64,000 nucleotides of DNA. Origin: Bacteroides faecis MAJ27. GTDB lineage: Bacteria; Bacteroidota; Bacteroidia; Bacteroidales; Bacteroidaceae. The notes under the pieces were generated by a model. It saw only the letters and a list, made by a program, of their open reading frames with translations, did no database searches and had not been told where the DNA came from. Both the position numbers and the translations under genes were made by a program. The stretch covers positions 1 to 64,000 of the forward strand of contig NZ_FNNN01000015.1 in NCBI RefSeq assembly GCF_900106755.1, read 5' to 3'. Position 1 is the stretch's first letter, and every line of letters begins with the position of its first letter. Below are positions 18,857-27,340 of the stretch, one piece after another.

Positions 18857-18928
18857 GGTTCCTTGGATGAGTGGCTTAGTCAGCGGTCTGCAAAACCGTG
18901 TACGGCGGTTCGAATCCGCCAGGAACCT
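18857..18928 (+). tRNA. tRNA-Cys (GCA anticodon)
   Basis: The acceptor GGTTCCT pairs perfectly with AGGAACC. The anticodon loop CTGCAAA gives GCA, the T-loop is TTCGAAT, and the discriminator is T. CCA is not encoded. Confidence 0.95.
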
Positions 18929-18930
18929 CA

Positions 18931-18967
18931 TAAAACCCCCTTTAGATTAAATTCTAGAGGGGTTTTT
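18931..18967 (+). terminator. tRNA-Cys terminator
   Basis: AAAACCCC...GGGGTTTTT stem, extended by a mostly paired CTTTAGA/TTCTAGA inner stem, begins two bases after the tRNA and ends in a T-tract. Confidence 0.75.
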
Positions 18968-18985
18968 CTTTGCTCCTAACTGAAA

Positions 18986-19006
18986 TGGTACTACATTGGT
19001 ACTACA
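18986..19006. repeat. Paired direct repeat TGGTACTACA, 11-bp period
   Basis: TGGTACTACA occurs at 18986-18995 and 18997-19006. It lies 58 bases past tRNA-Cys, on the side of the accessory Fic region, and has the same spacing as the pairs at 107-126 and 20032-20049. Confidence 0.5.
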
Positions 19007-19047
19007 AAAACATGATATCAGGATGGTGTTTTAAGGAAAGACTGTTT

Positions 19048-19806
19048 TTATTCTTCTATTTCTTTTATTCTTTCAATTTGTCTATTCAGGAAGTAGTCAG
19101 CATACAGAGAATATGCTCCAGTTTTGCAAAAAGATATTAGTCTTTTTTTGTAGTTCAATACATCAGCATCTCTTAAAGAATAAACAGGAATGATATCAGC
19201 ATGCATCAGTACAAAACTTTCTATTATTCGGGGAGCGTGTTTGTTCTCACTAGTGAAAGGCTGTAACTGGGCGATATTGCAATGAAGATAAACGGCTCGT
19301 TCCAATGGATTGGTATACTGTTCCTGTTGATAGAGTATTTCGTCTAGTTTTTCTCGGATCTTGTGTAATTCCTTTGTCGGTGTGTACTCTATGCCACTAA
19401 CACAAACAGTTCTATTTCTTAAATACCCTGATTTTTCATCAGGAACTAAATCAGAAGATATGGATTGATATACTCTGAATAAAGTGCTTTTATCTATTCT
19501 TCTACTATTTTCCCCTTTGATATGTTTCAATTCTTCGGTGAATGTATTGTGTAGATTGATTAGCATTTCGGCATCTTCATACTTCTTTGATGGAGTGATT
19601 CCGTTTTTTAAGAGTGTCTCTGTTTCAACATAAGTGTAACCATTGCCTTCTATCTTTCCAGAATAGTAGCACCATAAAATAGCAAGATTCTCAACCTCAC
19701 TATGATAAAGTTCCGAAAGCTTTGATAAAGGGCTTTCGATGATGAATACAGCTTTATTTATTTGTTCTTCATTGAATATCTGTTTCATGTACTCCGGTTG
19801 TCTCAC
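19048..19806 (-). CDS. Fic-domain protein with a degenerate active site
   Basis: Fic enzymes usually transfer AMP to target proteins. This 252-residue protein has the fold outline, and an N-terminal YSGKIEGNG segment fits the inhibitory-helix motif (S/T)xxxE(G/N) at Ser49-Gly54. The catalytic motif HPFxxGNGRxxR is changed to QPFTSENKHAPR (182-193): the catalytic His is Gln182, both Gly are lost and the first Arg is His190; only Asn188 and Arg193 remain. AMP transfer as known is not expected. It stands alone between tRNA-Cys and a large exported protein and may be cargo of an old insertion. It could still bind nucleotide or act as an inhibitor. Confidence 0.8.
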   Translation of the reverse strand: MRQPEYMKQIFNEEQINKAVFIIESPLSKLSELYHSEVENLAILWCYYSGKIEGNGYTYVETETLLKNGITPSKKYEDAEMLINLHNTFTEELKHIKGENSRRIDKSTLFRVYQSISSDLVPDEKSGYLRNRTVCVSGIEYTPTKELHKIREKLDEILYQQEQYTNPLERAVYLHCNIAQLQPFTSENKHAPRIIESFVLMHADIIPVYSLRDADVLNYKKRLISFCKTGAYSLYADYFLNRQIERIKEIEE

Positions 19807-20031
19807 TATTGTTTTTTTGTAATATTCACGAAGCTACAAAATTTTTTGATATATGAATATCTTTCATTCAAGAAGTTTATAATGAATAGTAGAATATGGG
19901 TTATTTATGGTTATAACCTCATTGTTTTGTACACGTGTATAATGACCGAAAAAATCCTTGTAGTGCGCTAGTTCCAAATAACGGTTGTTTGGAGTTATAG
20001 ATCATGAGGATTATCAAAAAATACATTTTAC

Positions 20032-20049
20032 CCTTGACCGAACCTTGAC
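20032..20049. repeat. Paired direct repeat CCTTGAC, 11-bp period
   Basis: CCTTGAC occurs at 20032-20038 and 20043-20049. It lies in the 316-base gap 19807-20122, where no gene is seen. The rest of the gap is AT-rich with one small hairpin (CCAAA/TTTGG near 19976-19992). Confidence 0.45.
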
Positions 20050-20122
20050 ATCATTAGGGGAATTTGTCAGAAGTGGCGGTATTTCATCTAATTTGAAATT
20101 CTAAAAGGGACTTTAGAGATAT

Positions 20123-22861
20123 TTACTGGTTTATTTTTTTCTTCTCTCCAATAATCGTAATACTGCATGGGATTCCACCTTTCAGCATTTCTGCGTGAAG
20201 AATGATCGGATTGGCATACATACTGTTCTGACATTCTATGCTAATTTTACCATTCTTGTCGGTTTGTATAGTAGGATTCCAATAAAGTGTACGGCGACGA
20301 TGGTTGACATTTGCAGTCGGTATTTTGTCTTTGTAGACAGGAGAATAGAAAGCTAATGGGCGAGAATATCCTTGGATTATTGTACGACGTGTTCCATGGG
20401 CAGCCTTCATTGACTTTTGCGTTAATCTGCTATAATTGGAGTTAAAATGCGGAGTTATGTAGAATAAAGCATATTGTCCGAATCTTGAAAAATCGATATT
20501 GACGTTTACATTATTGTTGATTCCTGATGATTTCTTTCTAAAAAGGGGTTCTGATTTGGCCTTTTCAGTATCGTCTAACGATATTTTTTTCTTTGCAGCA
20601 TCTCCATAAAGATAGAAACTGTCATCAAAGGTACGTGGGGGATTCATTGCTGTCATCATGTCTTTTACATTTTGTCCTTTTGTCATATTTGAACCGTGTA
20701 TTGAATTAAGCACTTCATCAGTATACGAATTGCTTCCTTCGCATATCATAATCTGTTTTATACCATCTATCTCATTCCACAATGTCCAAGCAGTTAAAGT
20801 ATCAAGTACTTGTTTACCAACAATGAGACAGATTGTTTTCTCTTTATATCGTGAGCTTCCGTCTTGCACATCGTATGAAAAGTTAGGATTCACTTTACTA
20901 AGCAAGTCGGGTATAGTATTAATTACTATTCCCTGATCGCGTAATTCATCAACCAATCGCGCTACATCGTAATATGCGTCTACGCTTTTCTCGAATACTT
21001 GAGTAGTGATGTTCTTATTTTTTCTTTTTTTTGCTATTTCCACTTCGCTCAATAAATAGGTATTGTCAGTTTTGCTGATAGAATCCGCATATAGCGAGTC
21101 TACATGGTCGGAAAGGGTGATCCATGAGTTTTTGTCCATCCACTGTGGATGTTCTTCTTCATAGCTGAAGGCACGTGGGGCAGGGGCGAAGTTACGGTCG
21201 AGCATAACAGAAGCATCTTTTTTATGTTTAGATCCCCGACGTCGTATCTGGAATACCGCTTCTACTTCTCCTTCAAAACTAGTAACTGGAAGTTGAAAGT
21301 TTCCGTTTTCATCTGTAAACGTATGTCCTGCTACAAATGTATTGTCTACTTTAGCAATGACGCTTACCTCCATATCTTTCATTTCTTTTTTTAATAGAGA
21401 AGAACGAATCTGCCCTTGTAGTAATAACTCTTTTTCAGCTGACTGTTGAATCAGCTCTTCATTTTTGCCGGAAATAAGTTGTGATAAGTCATATTGACGC
21501 CAACCGTGAACCATGAGCAAGACATCAAGTTCTTGTAATTTGCGAAGCGTAATATCTGCAAAATAATACCCCGGTTGATCAATATACCCTTTTAACCCGG
21601 ATGTTAATAACATATCAGTAAATATACTATTATCATATTCTGTATAATCCGAACGTATAGCATCGCGTATTGATATGGATAAAGAACCTTGTAAAGGATT
21701 TCCTTTTTGATCTGTTACTTGTATTTCGCAGCGAATTGGTTCGAAAGGTTGGTAAATGTCTTTAATTCCATCTACTTGTATTGAATTCAATTTATTGGGT
21801 TGCACAAATGTAAACCGTTCACATAGCGTATTCCCGAATTTGTCTAATAGACTGACTTGATATATGCCTCCGGGAAGATCGCGTGTTTTAAGTAAGAAAG
21901 TTTGATTTCCACCTGATCTCATTCGTAGTACCCAATACGAATAGGGGCGACCTTCGTGACTTATGAATGCTACAATGTCTGCATCCGGAGTATCCCTATT
22001 GCTTAATACGTTGCCTACAATAGCGCCGCTTGAATTATTCACGTTCAATACATATCCTGCGGGAAGAGCATCCGGTAGATCGAATTGATATTCTTTCTCT
22101 TTATAAACAACTTTTGCTACTGCCGGTTTTTCTTCGGGTGTATAAGCGAATATTCCCATTCCGTCATGTAGGGTTTTAATTTCCGTCAGCTTTTCCCCGT
22201 CTTTCGTATAAATGGCACCTTCAAGAATAACATTACCTTCTTCTCTACTTTCAGCTTTAAATGCCACACGAGAAGAGATGCCTTTCACGAGTGTTCCTCC
22301 TTCGGGAAAGAACTGGATGGCAAGTTTATCTGTCACATTTTTCGGTCGCTGTTTCATGGAAGGATTCAGATTATAGGTAGAAATCCTCCGTTCAGGTCTT
22401 TCTCCTTGTGCAGACTGATAGATGGGGAATGTACGTGAGAAGTAAGAAGGCTCGCTGAATGCAAGCATCCAGCGAGTGTAAGCTCTGATTTCATAATAGC
22501 CGGACATGGTACTTTCATTCAGGATTATCTGTCCATGTCCTTCACCGCTATTCAATTCAATGATTTGGCGTTGGGTGATATGCCCTGTCTGGTCGAGCAT
22601 CTCTACATAAAGAGGTTTGCTGATGGTGCTTGGCATATTGTTCTCAGCATATACCGTGTAGGCTTTAAACCATATAGTATCTCCTACATAATAACTACTA
22701 TTATCAAAATGCAAGTATACCTTCTCACGTGGGTATGCGTCAGCAAAAGCAACGGCATTATCGAAGAACTGTTTGAAGATGATGTCGCTGCTAGCGTTCT
22801 GTGAACGGAGAAACAAAATGCTATGTAGACTGCAAAATAGAATTAAAAGTATTCGTTTCAT
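20123..22861 (-). CDS. Large exported MG2-domain protein (macroglobulin-like, TonB-plug-like C-terminus)
   Basis: 912 residues with a signal peptide (1-20). Residues about 45-75 (REKVYLHFDNSSYYVGDTIW) match the MG2 macroglobulin domain found in Bacteroidetes surface proteins. Further Ig-like carboxypeptidase-regulatory-like repeats follow (GQIRSSLLKKEMKDMEVSVI about residue 480). Around residue 640-720 there is a plug-like segment (VINTIPDLLSKVNPNFSYDV). Such proteins are often annotated as TonB-dependent-receptor related, but no beta-barrel is present. Its function is unknown, probably periplasmic or outer-membrane associated. The start overlaps the upstream lipoprotein gene by 41 bases, so the two are one operon. 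Confidence 0.75.
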   Translation of the reverse strand: MKRILLILFCSLHSILFLRSQNASSDIIFKQFFDNAVAFADAYPREKVYLHFDNSSYYVGDTIWFKAYTVYAENNMPSTISKPLYVEMLDQTGHITQRQIIELNSGEGHGQIILNESTMSGYYEIRAYTRWMLAFSEPSYFSRTFPIYQSAQGERPERRISTYNLNPSMKQRPKNVTDKLAIQFFPEGGTLVKGISSRVAFKAESREEGNVILEGAIYTKDGEKLTEIKTLHDGMGIFAYTPEEKPAVAKVVYKEKEYQFDLPDALPAGYVLNVNNSSGAIVGNVLSNRDTPDADIVAFISHEGRPYSYWVLRMRSGGNQTFLLKTRDLPGGIYQVSLLDKFGNTLCERFTFVQPNKLNSIQVDGIKDIYQPFEPIRCEIQVTDQKGNPLQGSLSISIRDAIRSDYTEYDNSIFTDMLLTSGLKGYIDQPGYYFADITLRKLQELDVLLMVHGWRQYDLSQLISGKNEELIQQSAEKELLLQGQIRSSLLKKEMKDMEVSVIAKVDNTFVAGHTFTDENGNFQLPVTSFEGEVEAVFQIRRRGSKHKKDASVMLDRNFAPAPRAFSYEEEHPQWMDKNSWITLSDHVDSLYADSISKTDNTYLLSEVEIAKKRKNKNITTQVFEKSVDAYYDVARLVDELRDQGIVINTIPDLLSKVNPNFSYDVQDGSSRYKEKTICLIVGKQVLDTLTAWTLWNEIDGIKQIMICEGSNSYTDEVLNSIHGSNMTKGQNVKDMMTAMNPPRTFDDSFYLYGDAAKKKISLDDTEKAKSEPLFRKKSSGINNNVNVNIDFSRFGQYALFYITPHFNSNYSRLTQKSMKAAHGTRRTIIQGYSRPLAFYSPVYKDKIPTANVNHRRRTLYWNPTIQTDKNGKISIECQNSMYANPIILHAEMLKGGIPCSITIIGEKKKINQ

Positions 22862-23927
22862 TATTGTGATATGTAAGGTTGTTAATCATAGCTAAACTCA
22901 CTGCAACTAAACATAATATGAATTTCTTTGCTTGTATATTCTTGGTAGATGCCATGTCGCACTGCAGTTTTGCAGTTTTAAATCTTTCCGAAACATTACC
23001 TGCGTATTCAGCTGTTATGAGATATTCTCCAATCTTCCTAAATTTTGGAACAGTAACTTCATATCTTCCGCCTACTAATTGGGGGAAAACTAAATATCCG
23101 TCAACAAGCACTCTTACAGAAAAAAATGAGCCACACTTAGGATCATTGATTATGAATTTTAGTGATTCCATATTGTTGAAATCCTGTGAATTATAACCAT
23201 AAGGGTTATTATAAGTTGGCTGATTGTAATCTTTATAATACCATCCAGTTGCAAGGTTTTTATCGTACCATTTTTCTTTATCATCAATACTCTTATCTGC
23301 TTTCCCTGGGAAATCTTTATGCAACAATCTATATCTAAGTTGAACGCTAGTAGGCAAATGTGTAGCATTTAAATCCATAGGATCTTGAAATCCATTGACT
23401 TTTACTATTCCAAAATTATAATTTCCCGGACCACTTTCACCTAAATAATGCCAAGGAAATGCAGTAGTACCACTTATTAGCCTATGTTGTACTTGCATAT
23501 ATTGATAATCCATCCAATTAGCTTCTGTAATAGGAGGATAGCAAGTCCAAATAATGGTCATATAATATACGCAAGTATCAGGACCATGTCCAGAAGGAAA
23601 ATCACGACAGGATACCTGATATTCGTATAGAGCAGGTAGCGCACCTTCTCTATCTTTCCACCAATCCATTCCCTCTTCATATTCTTGTTTAGTGAAGAAT
23701 GCATTAGTAGCAGACGTTGAGTTGGATATTGTGTTGCCTTTACCAAGCATAGTACTATCTGTTACTACATCTGAACTCATTAAAGCATTACTTTCGTTTA
23801 AGGAAGTTTGTTCTATTCCTTTTATTTCAGTGACAGAAATAGTTTGCAGATCATCATTACATGCAACAAATAATGCATAAAATAATAATACTGACAATGA
23901 GCCGGAAAAATAATTAATTGTTTTCAT
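22821..23927 (-). CDS. Hypothetical lipoprotein upstream of the MG2 protein
   Basis: 368 residues; a lipobox-like FVACN places the lipidated Cys at residue 23. The body is rich in Trp, Tyr and Cys, with no family I recognise. The C-terminus is odd: after QCD a new Met is followed by a basic then hydrophobic stretch (KKFILCLVAVSLAMI), and the frame runs 41 bases into the next gene. This could be a true C-terminal anchor or a read-through tail after loss of a stop. Base composition is AT-rich compared with core genes nearby, suggesting acquired DNA. Confidence 0.65.
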   Translation of the reverse strand: MKTINYFSGSLSVLLFYALFVACNDDLQTISVTEIKGIEQTSLNESNALMSSDVVTDSTMLGKGNTISNSTSATNAFFTKQEYEEGMDWWKDREGALPALYEYQVSCRDFPSGHGPDTCVYYMTIIWTCYPPITEANWMDYQYMQVQHRLISGTTAFPWHYLGESGPGNYNFGIVKVNGFQDPMDLNATHLPTSVQLRYRLLHKDFPGKADKSIDDKEKWYDKNLATGWYYKDYNQPTYNNPYGYNSQDFNNMESLKFIINDPKCGSFFSVRVLVDGYLVFPQLVGGRYEVTVPKFRKIGEYLITAEYAGNVSERFKTAKLQCDMASTKNIQAKKFILCLVAVSLAMINNLTYHNNETNTFNSILQST

Positions 23928-24189
23928 AACTACTGGATTTTAAGTAATGTCACTATTTTTAGACTTTAAGGCGTTGTGTAAAATATGTTTTTGTTATTTG
24001 CTTGGCTCTCTTTAAAGTATTTAAAATTGTTAGCTTATTCTCTGACCTTTAATATAGATAAAAAAAGTGACGTAAAAAAACAATCCTGTATTATTTATAT
24101 ATGTTTAATATATTCTTGAAGTTTTATACTGATAACTTACTGTTGGACTATATTCTTTTCAATTTTTACATAAGGATGGATAAACATGC

Positions 24190-24413
24190 AGAATGGAGCT
24201 AACCAACGTGTCGGAAAACTCTATTCAATATACTGTAATGTACCATTCTCATATCCCCGTATGCTTGAATCCCTGCACATGAAATTTCATTTCTCCTTCA
24301 ATCGCTCTTACTGTATCCATATCTATTCCTCATGACATTACTATAATGGGGTGTATCTTTAAAATTGACCATATATATCCTGCCAGTTTCAGATCATAAT
24401 CTTTGTTTTCCAT
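24190..24413 (-). pseudogene. Remnant of a small conserved Bacteroidales gene, broken by stops
   Basis: From an ATG at 24413 the minus strand reads MENKDYDLKLAGYIWSILKI, then HPIIVMS, an in-frame TGA at 24330-24332, then GIDMDTVRAIEGEMKFHVQG and FKHTGI before a second stop. The sequence before and after the first stop reads as one protein; TGA probably replaces TGG (Trp). I recall similar roughly 100-residue proteins of unknown function on Bacteroidales mobile elements, from memory only. The rest of the gap 23928-24504 is AT-rich and shows nothing else. Confidence 0.55.
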
Positions 24414-24504
24414 ATTGGATTGCATTTAAGTTATAATATTCAGTTCTCCGGTAATCATTCTGAAATATATTTTGTATTTTTGCTACATATGAATTATTAG
24501 AAAT

Positions 24505-24975
24505 ATGAAGATTAAAGATAAAATAGTTCAGACTCTTGCAAGTATGACTGCTGAATTGTTAGAAATAGGTCCTGATTTCTATATCATAGGTGCATCTGCT
24601 ATGATTTTGTCAGATATAGAGATTGGGGAAACTTCAGATATTGATATTTTGACAACTGAAATGAATTCGCTCAAACTACAGTGTTCATTAAAAGCATATA
24701 TGGAAATTGCTCCGGAAACAAAAGAGGATGGTTTATTTTCTTCTAATTTTGCCAGATTCAATCTTCCTTTAATGGACGTAGAGGTCATGGGGAATCTTCA
24801 AATCAAGAAAAACAATGTTTGGCAGTTTGTTTATGTGCAAGAATATAGAGAGATTTTCATCGGGGATTTGATTATCAGAATACCGACAATGGAAGAACAG
24901 AAAAGAATTTTATCTCTTTTTGGCAGAGAGAAAGATTTAAAGAGAATTCTAGTGCTAAATCAGTATCTTTCATGA
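24505..24975 (+). CDS. Nucleotidyltransferase-like protein
   Basis: 156 residues. The segment GASAMILSDIEIGETSDIDI recalls the nucleotidyltransferase signature (hG[GS]...DxD): GAS at about 30-32 and DIDI at 46-49. The rest is like stand-alone sensor or MNT-like proteins (DUF6036 type), which may act in toxin-antitoxin pairs. No HEPN partner is adjacent. A -7 box TATTTTTG (24475-24482) lies 22 bases before the ATG. The 139 bases downstream hold only a 26-codon frame (25004-25084) of doubtful value. AT-rich; likely acquired. Confidence 0.65.
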   Translation: MKIKDKIVQTLASMTAELLEIGPDFYIIGASAMILSDIEIGETSDIDILTTEMNSLKLQCSLKAYMEIAPETKEDGLFSSNFARFNLPLMDVEVMGNLQIKKNNVWQFVYVQEYREIFIGDLIIRIPTMEEQKRILSLFGREKDLKRILVLNQYLS

Positions 24976-25114
24976 AACAGTTCTTTCATAAATAACAAGA
25001 AATATGATTATACCATATAAGAATTATCAAATATTTGCCTATCACAATGGGAGTACAGCGATATTATTAAAGTCAATGGATTGATAATATCTAATTTAAT
25101 GCGAGGATACATAT

Positions 25115-25867
25115 ATGAATGCAGATTTTGTGAACTTAACAACCGAGAACCTTAATGATGAGCATTTATGCTGCATTATTCGTAGTAAAAAGCCTCATGC
25201 GGGTATTGACGCTAAGCGACGATGGCTTTCCGACAGACTCAATGAAGGCCATGTTTTTAGAAAGCTCAATGCAAAGGCTACGGTTTTTATAGAGTATGCT
25301 CCTCTTGAGACAGCCTGGGTTCCTGTCATGGGTGATAACTATTATTATCTTTATTGTTTATGGGTTTTAGGGGGATCCAAAGGGAACGGATATGGAAGAG
25401 CTCTGATGGAGTATTGCTTGGCAGATGCCAAAGAAAAAGGTAAATCAGGTGTTTGTATGCTCGGATCAAAAAAACAAAAGAACTGGCTTTCCGACCAATC
25501 GTTTGCAAAGAAATTTGGTTTTGAAGTTGTTGATACAACCGATAATGGATATGATCTGCTTGCGCTTTCTTTTGATGGAACAATACCAAAGTTTGCGCAA
25601 AATGCTAAGAAGATGAAAGTTGAAAGCGAAGAACTGACCATTTATTATGATATGCAATGTCCTTATATCTATCAAAGGATTGAAATGGTAAAACAATATT
25701 GTGAAATAAATAACGTTCCTGTATCTTTAATTCAAGTGGATACACTAGAAAAAGCGAAAAACTTACCTTGTGTTTTCAATAACTGGGGTGTTTTTTATAA
25801 AGGGAATTTTGAGACAGTGAATTTACTTTTAGATGTCGAACATTTAAAGAGAATACTCAAAAAATAA
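25115..25867 (+). CDS. GNAT acetyltransferase with YoaP-type thioredoxin-like C-domain
   Basis: 250 residues. The N-terminal half is a GNAT fold with an acetyl-CoA loop GGSKGNGYGRALMEYCL (motif Q/RxxGxG/A). The C-terminal half from about residue 170 (YDMQCPYIYQRIEMVKQYCE) fits the YoaP domain, a thioredoxin-like module with a CPY motif. Such proteins are thought to acetylate small molecules or amines; the substrate is unknown. It starts 139 bases after the nucleotidyltransferase-like gene on the same strand. Confidence 0.82.
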   Translation: MNADFVNLTTENLNDEHLCCIIRSKKPHAGIDAKRRWLSDRLNEGHVFRKLNAKATVFIEYAPLETAWVPVMGDNYYYLYCLWVLGGSKGNGYGRALMEYCLADAKEKGKSGVCMLGSKKQKNWLSDQSFAKKFGFEVVDTTDNGYDLLALSFDGTIPKFAQNAKKMKVESEELTIYYDMQCPYIYQRIEMVKQYCEINNVPVSLIQVDTLEKAKNLPCVFNNWGVFYKGNFETVNLLLDVEHLKRILKK

Positions 25868-25923
25868 AAAAGACAGGTGATACGGGAGTAATGCGATAGG
25901 ATTATTCTCTGCTTTTCATCTCT

Positions 25924-26121
25924 TTATTTCTTTTGTTTATGAAATAAGAAGCGGGCCAATAACCAGATAATTAAGAGGAAAATTGCGGTAGCTGTGAAGA
26001 CCGTCATAATATTGTTCTCTTTTGTTATCTTTTTGTTTGTGTTTATTCCGGTTGTGTCTTTGACTGTGAACTTAACTTCTTTTATTTGGTAGGGAGTTCC
26101 TCCGAAAGACAGAGATAGCCC
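25924..26121 (-). pseudogene. C-terminal remnant of a membrane-anchored protein
   Basis: On the minus strand an open frame with no start reads YGLSLSFGGTPYQIKEVKFT, continues for 20 residues and ends with a hydrophobic segment (FTATAIFLLIIWLLARFLF) and basic tail HKQKK before a stop at 25924. It looks like the last 65 residues or so of a tail-anchored protein whose front was lost. It ends, at its 5' side, where the nuclease remnant on the opposite strand begins, so a deletion or insertion joint is likely near 26110-26121. Confidence 0.45.
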
Positions 26122-26204
26122 GTAACTTTAAGCAGAAAGGGGTATCGGATGATGTGATAGCTGAATGTACAGGGTTGCCGGTTGCTGTGATCACTGAGTT
26201 GTGA
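26106..26204 (+). pseudogene. C-terminal remnant of an Rpn-family nuclease/transposase
   Basis: The plus strand encodes KTEIARNFKQKGVSDDVIAE followed by CTGLPVAVITEL and a stop. This is the typical end of Rpn (PD-(D/E)XK, formerly transposase_31) proteins, where a short helical repeat 'G(V/M)..(D/E).IA..TGL....I..L' ends the protein. The catalytic domain is missing. It begins at the joint with the minus-strand remnant. Confidence 0.6.
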
Positions 26205-26257
26205 AATAATGTTTGATACTTTGATAACTTTTAGTCGGATTTTAGTTGGATATATTC

Positions 26258-27145
26258 ATGAGTCGTATAAAAGGTATACTTTATGCAGCGGTTTCCTCTT
26301 CCACTTTTGGACTGGCTCCGTTTTTCTCTATCACTTTGTTGCTGATTGGTTTTTCAGCTTTTGAGGTACTTTCTTACCGTTGGGGGATAGCTTCGGTCGT
26401 ATTAATTATATTCGGATTATTTTCCGGTTGTGACTTTCGATTGAAAAGAAAGGATTTTGCGGTAGTTTTTGCCTTGAGTCTATTGAGGGCGATCACCTCT
26501 TTCAGTTTAATCATTGCATATCAGAACATTGCCAGTGGGGTAGCGTCTACGATTCATTTCATGTATCCGCTGGCTGTTGCATTGGTTATGATGTTTGTTT
26601 TCCGGGAGAAAAGGTCGGTGTGGGTGATTGTTGCCGTGTTGATGTCCTTGTCCGGAGCATCTGTACTTTCATTGGGAGGAGCAGACGTGAAGGATGGAAA
26701 TGTGTCGATTGGATTGGTGTCAGCTTGTGTTTCTGTTTTTTCATATGCTGCCTATATTATAGGAGTGCGTAATACAAGAGTTGTGAAGATTAACTCTACG
26801 GTGCTTACTTGTTATGTCATGAGTTTGGGAGCACTTTTTTATATAGCAGGAGCTTGTTGCACATCCGGGCTTCGTATGGTGACAGATAGTTATGTCTGGC
26901 TGATTATTTTAGGGTTAGCCTTACCGGCTACCGCTATTTCCAATATAACTCTGGTACAGGCAATAAAGAATGCAGGGCCTACTCTCACTTCTATTTTGGG
27001 GGCGATGGAGCCGCTGACAGCAGTTGTGATCGGTGTCTTTGTTTTTAATGAACTTTTTACGCTGAATACATTTATCGGAATATTATTGATTCTGGTAGCC
27101 GTGAGTATCGTTGTGTATCGTGAACACCGAAAAGAAAGGGTATAA
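26258..27145 (+). CDS. EamA/DMT-family transporter
   Basis: 296 residues with ten hydrophobic segments in two EamA repeats (about 1-140 and 150-290), the drug/metabolite transporter pattern. These export amino acids, nucleosides or other metabolites from the cytoplasm; the substrate is not known. The ATG at 26258 (MSRIKGILYAAVSS) is preferred over an in-frame TTG 12 bases upstream. Confidence 0.88.
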   Translation: MSRIKGILYAAVSSSTFGLAPFFSITLLLIGFSAFEVLSYRWGIASVVLIIFGLFSGCDFRLKRKDFAVVFALSLLRAITSFSLIIAYQNIASGVASTIHFMYPLAVALVMMFVFREKRSVWVIVAVLMSLSGASVLSLGGADVKDGNVSIGLVSACVSVFSYAAYIIGVRNTRVVKINSTVLTCYVMSLGALFYIAGACCTSGLRMVTDSYVWLIILGLALPATAISNITLVQAIKNAGPTLTSILGAMEPLTAVVIGVFVFNELFTLNTFIGILLILVAVSIVVYREHRKERV

Positions 27146-27170
27146 AAAATGCCGCATATAGCGGCATTTT
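27146..27170. terminator. Bidirectional terminator between the DMT gene and tRNA-Thr
   Basis: AAAATGCCGC pairs perfectly with GCGGCATTTT around a five-base loop. A- and T-runs on both sides let it end the plus-strand DMT transcript and the minus-strand tRNA-Thr transcript. Confidence 0.8.
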
Positions 27171-27179
27171 ATTTGAGTG

Positions 27180-27253
27180 AGCCTCTTGTCGGATTCGAAC
27201 CAACGACCCCGAGATTACAAATCACGTGCTCTGGCCAACTGAGCTAAAGAGGC
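27180..27253 (-). tRNA. tRNA-Thr (TGT anticodon)
   Basis: Minus-strand cloverleaf: acceptor GCCTCTT/AAGAGGC perfect, D-arm GCTC/GAGC, anticodon loop TTTGTAA giving UGU, T-loop TTCGAAT, discriminator T. CCA is not encoded. Confidence 0.95.
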
Positions 27254-27340
27254 GTTTTCTGTTTTGCGGGTGCAAAGGTATGAATTTATTTTAAAAATGC
27301 AAATACGTCGTGTACTTTTTTTATATTTGCAGTCTCACTA

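Noticed and set aside
23928..24190. Promoter or RNA in the AT-rich gap
   Set aside because: AT richness gives many weak matches; none has a full -33/-7 pair next to a start codon.
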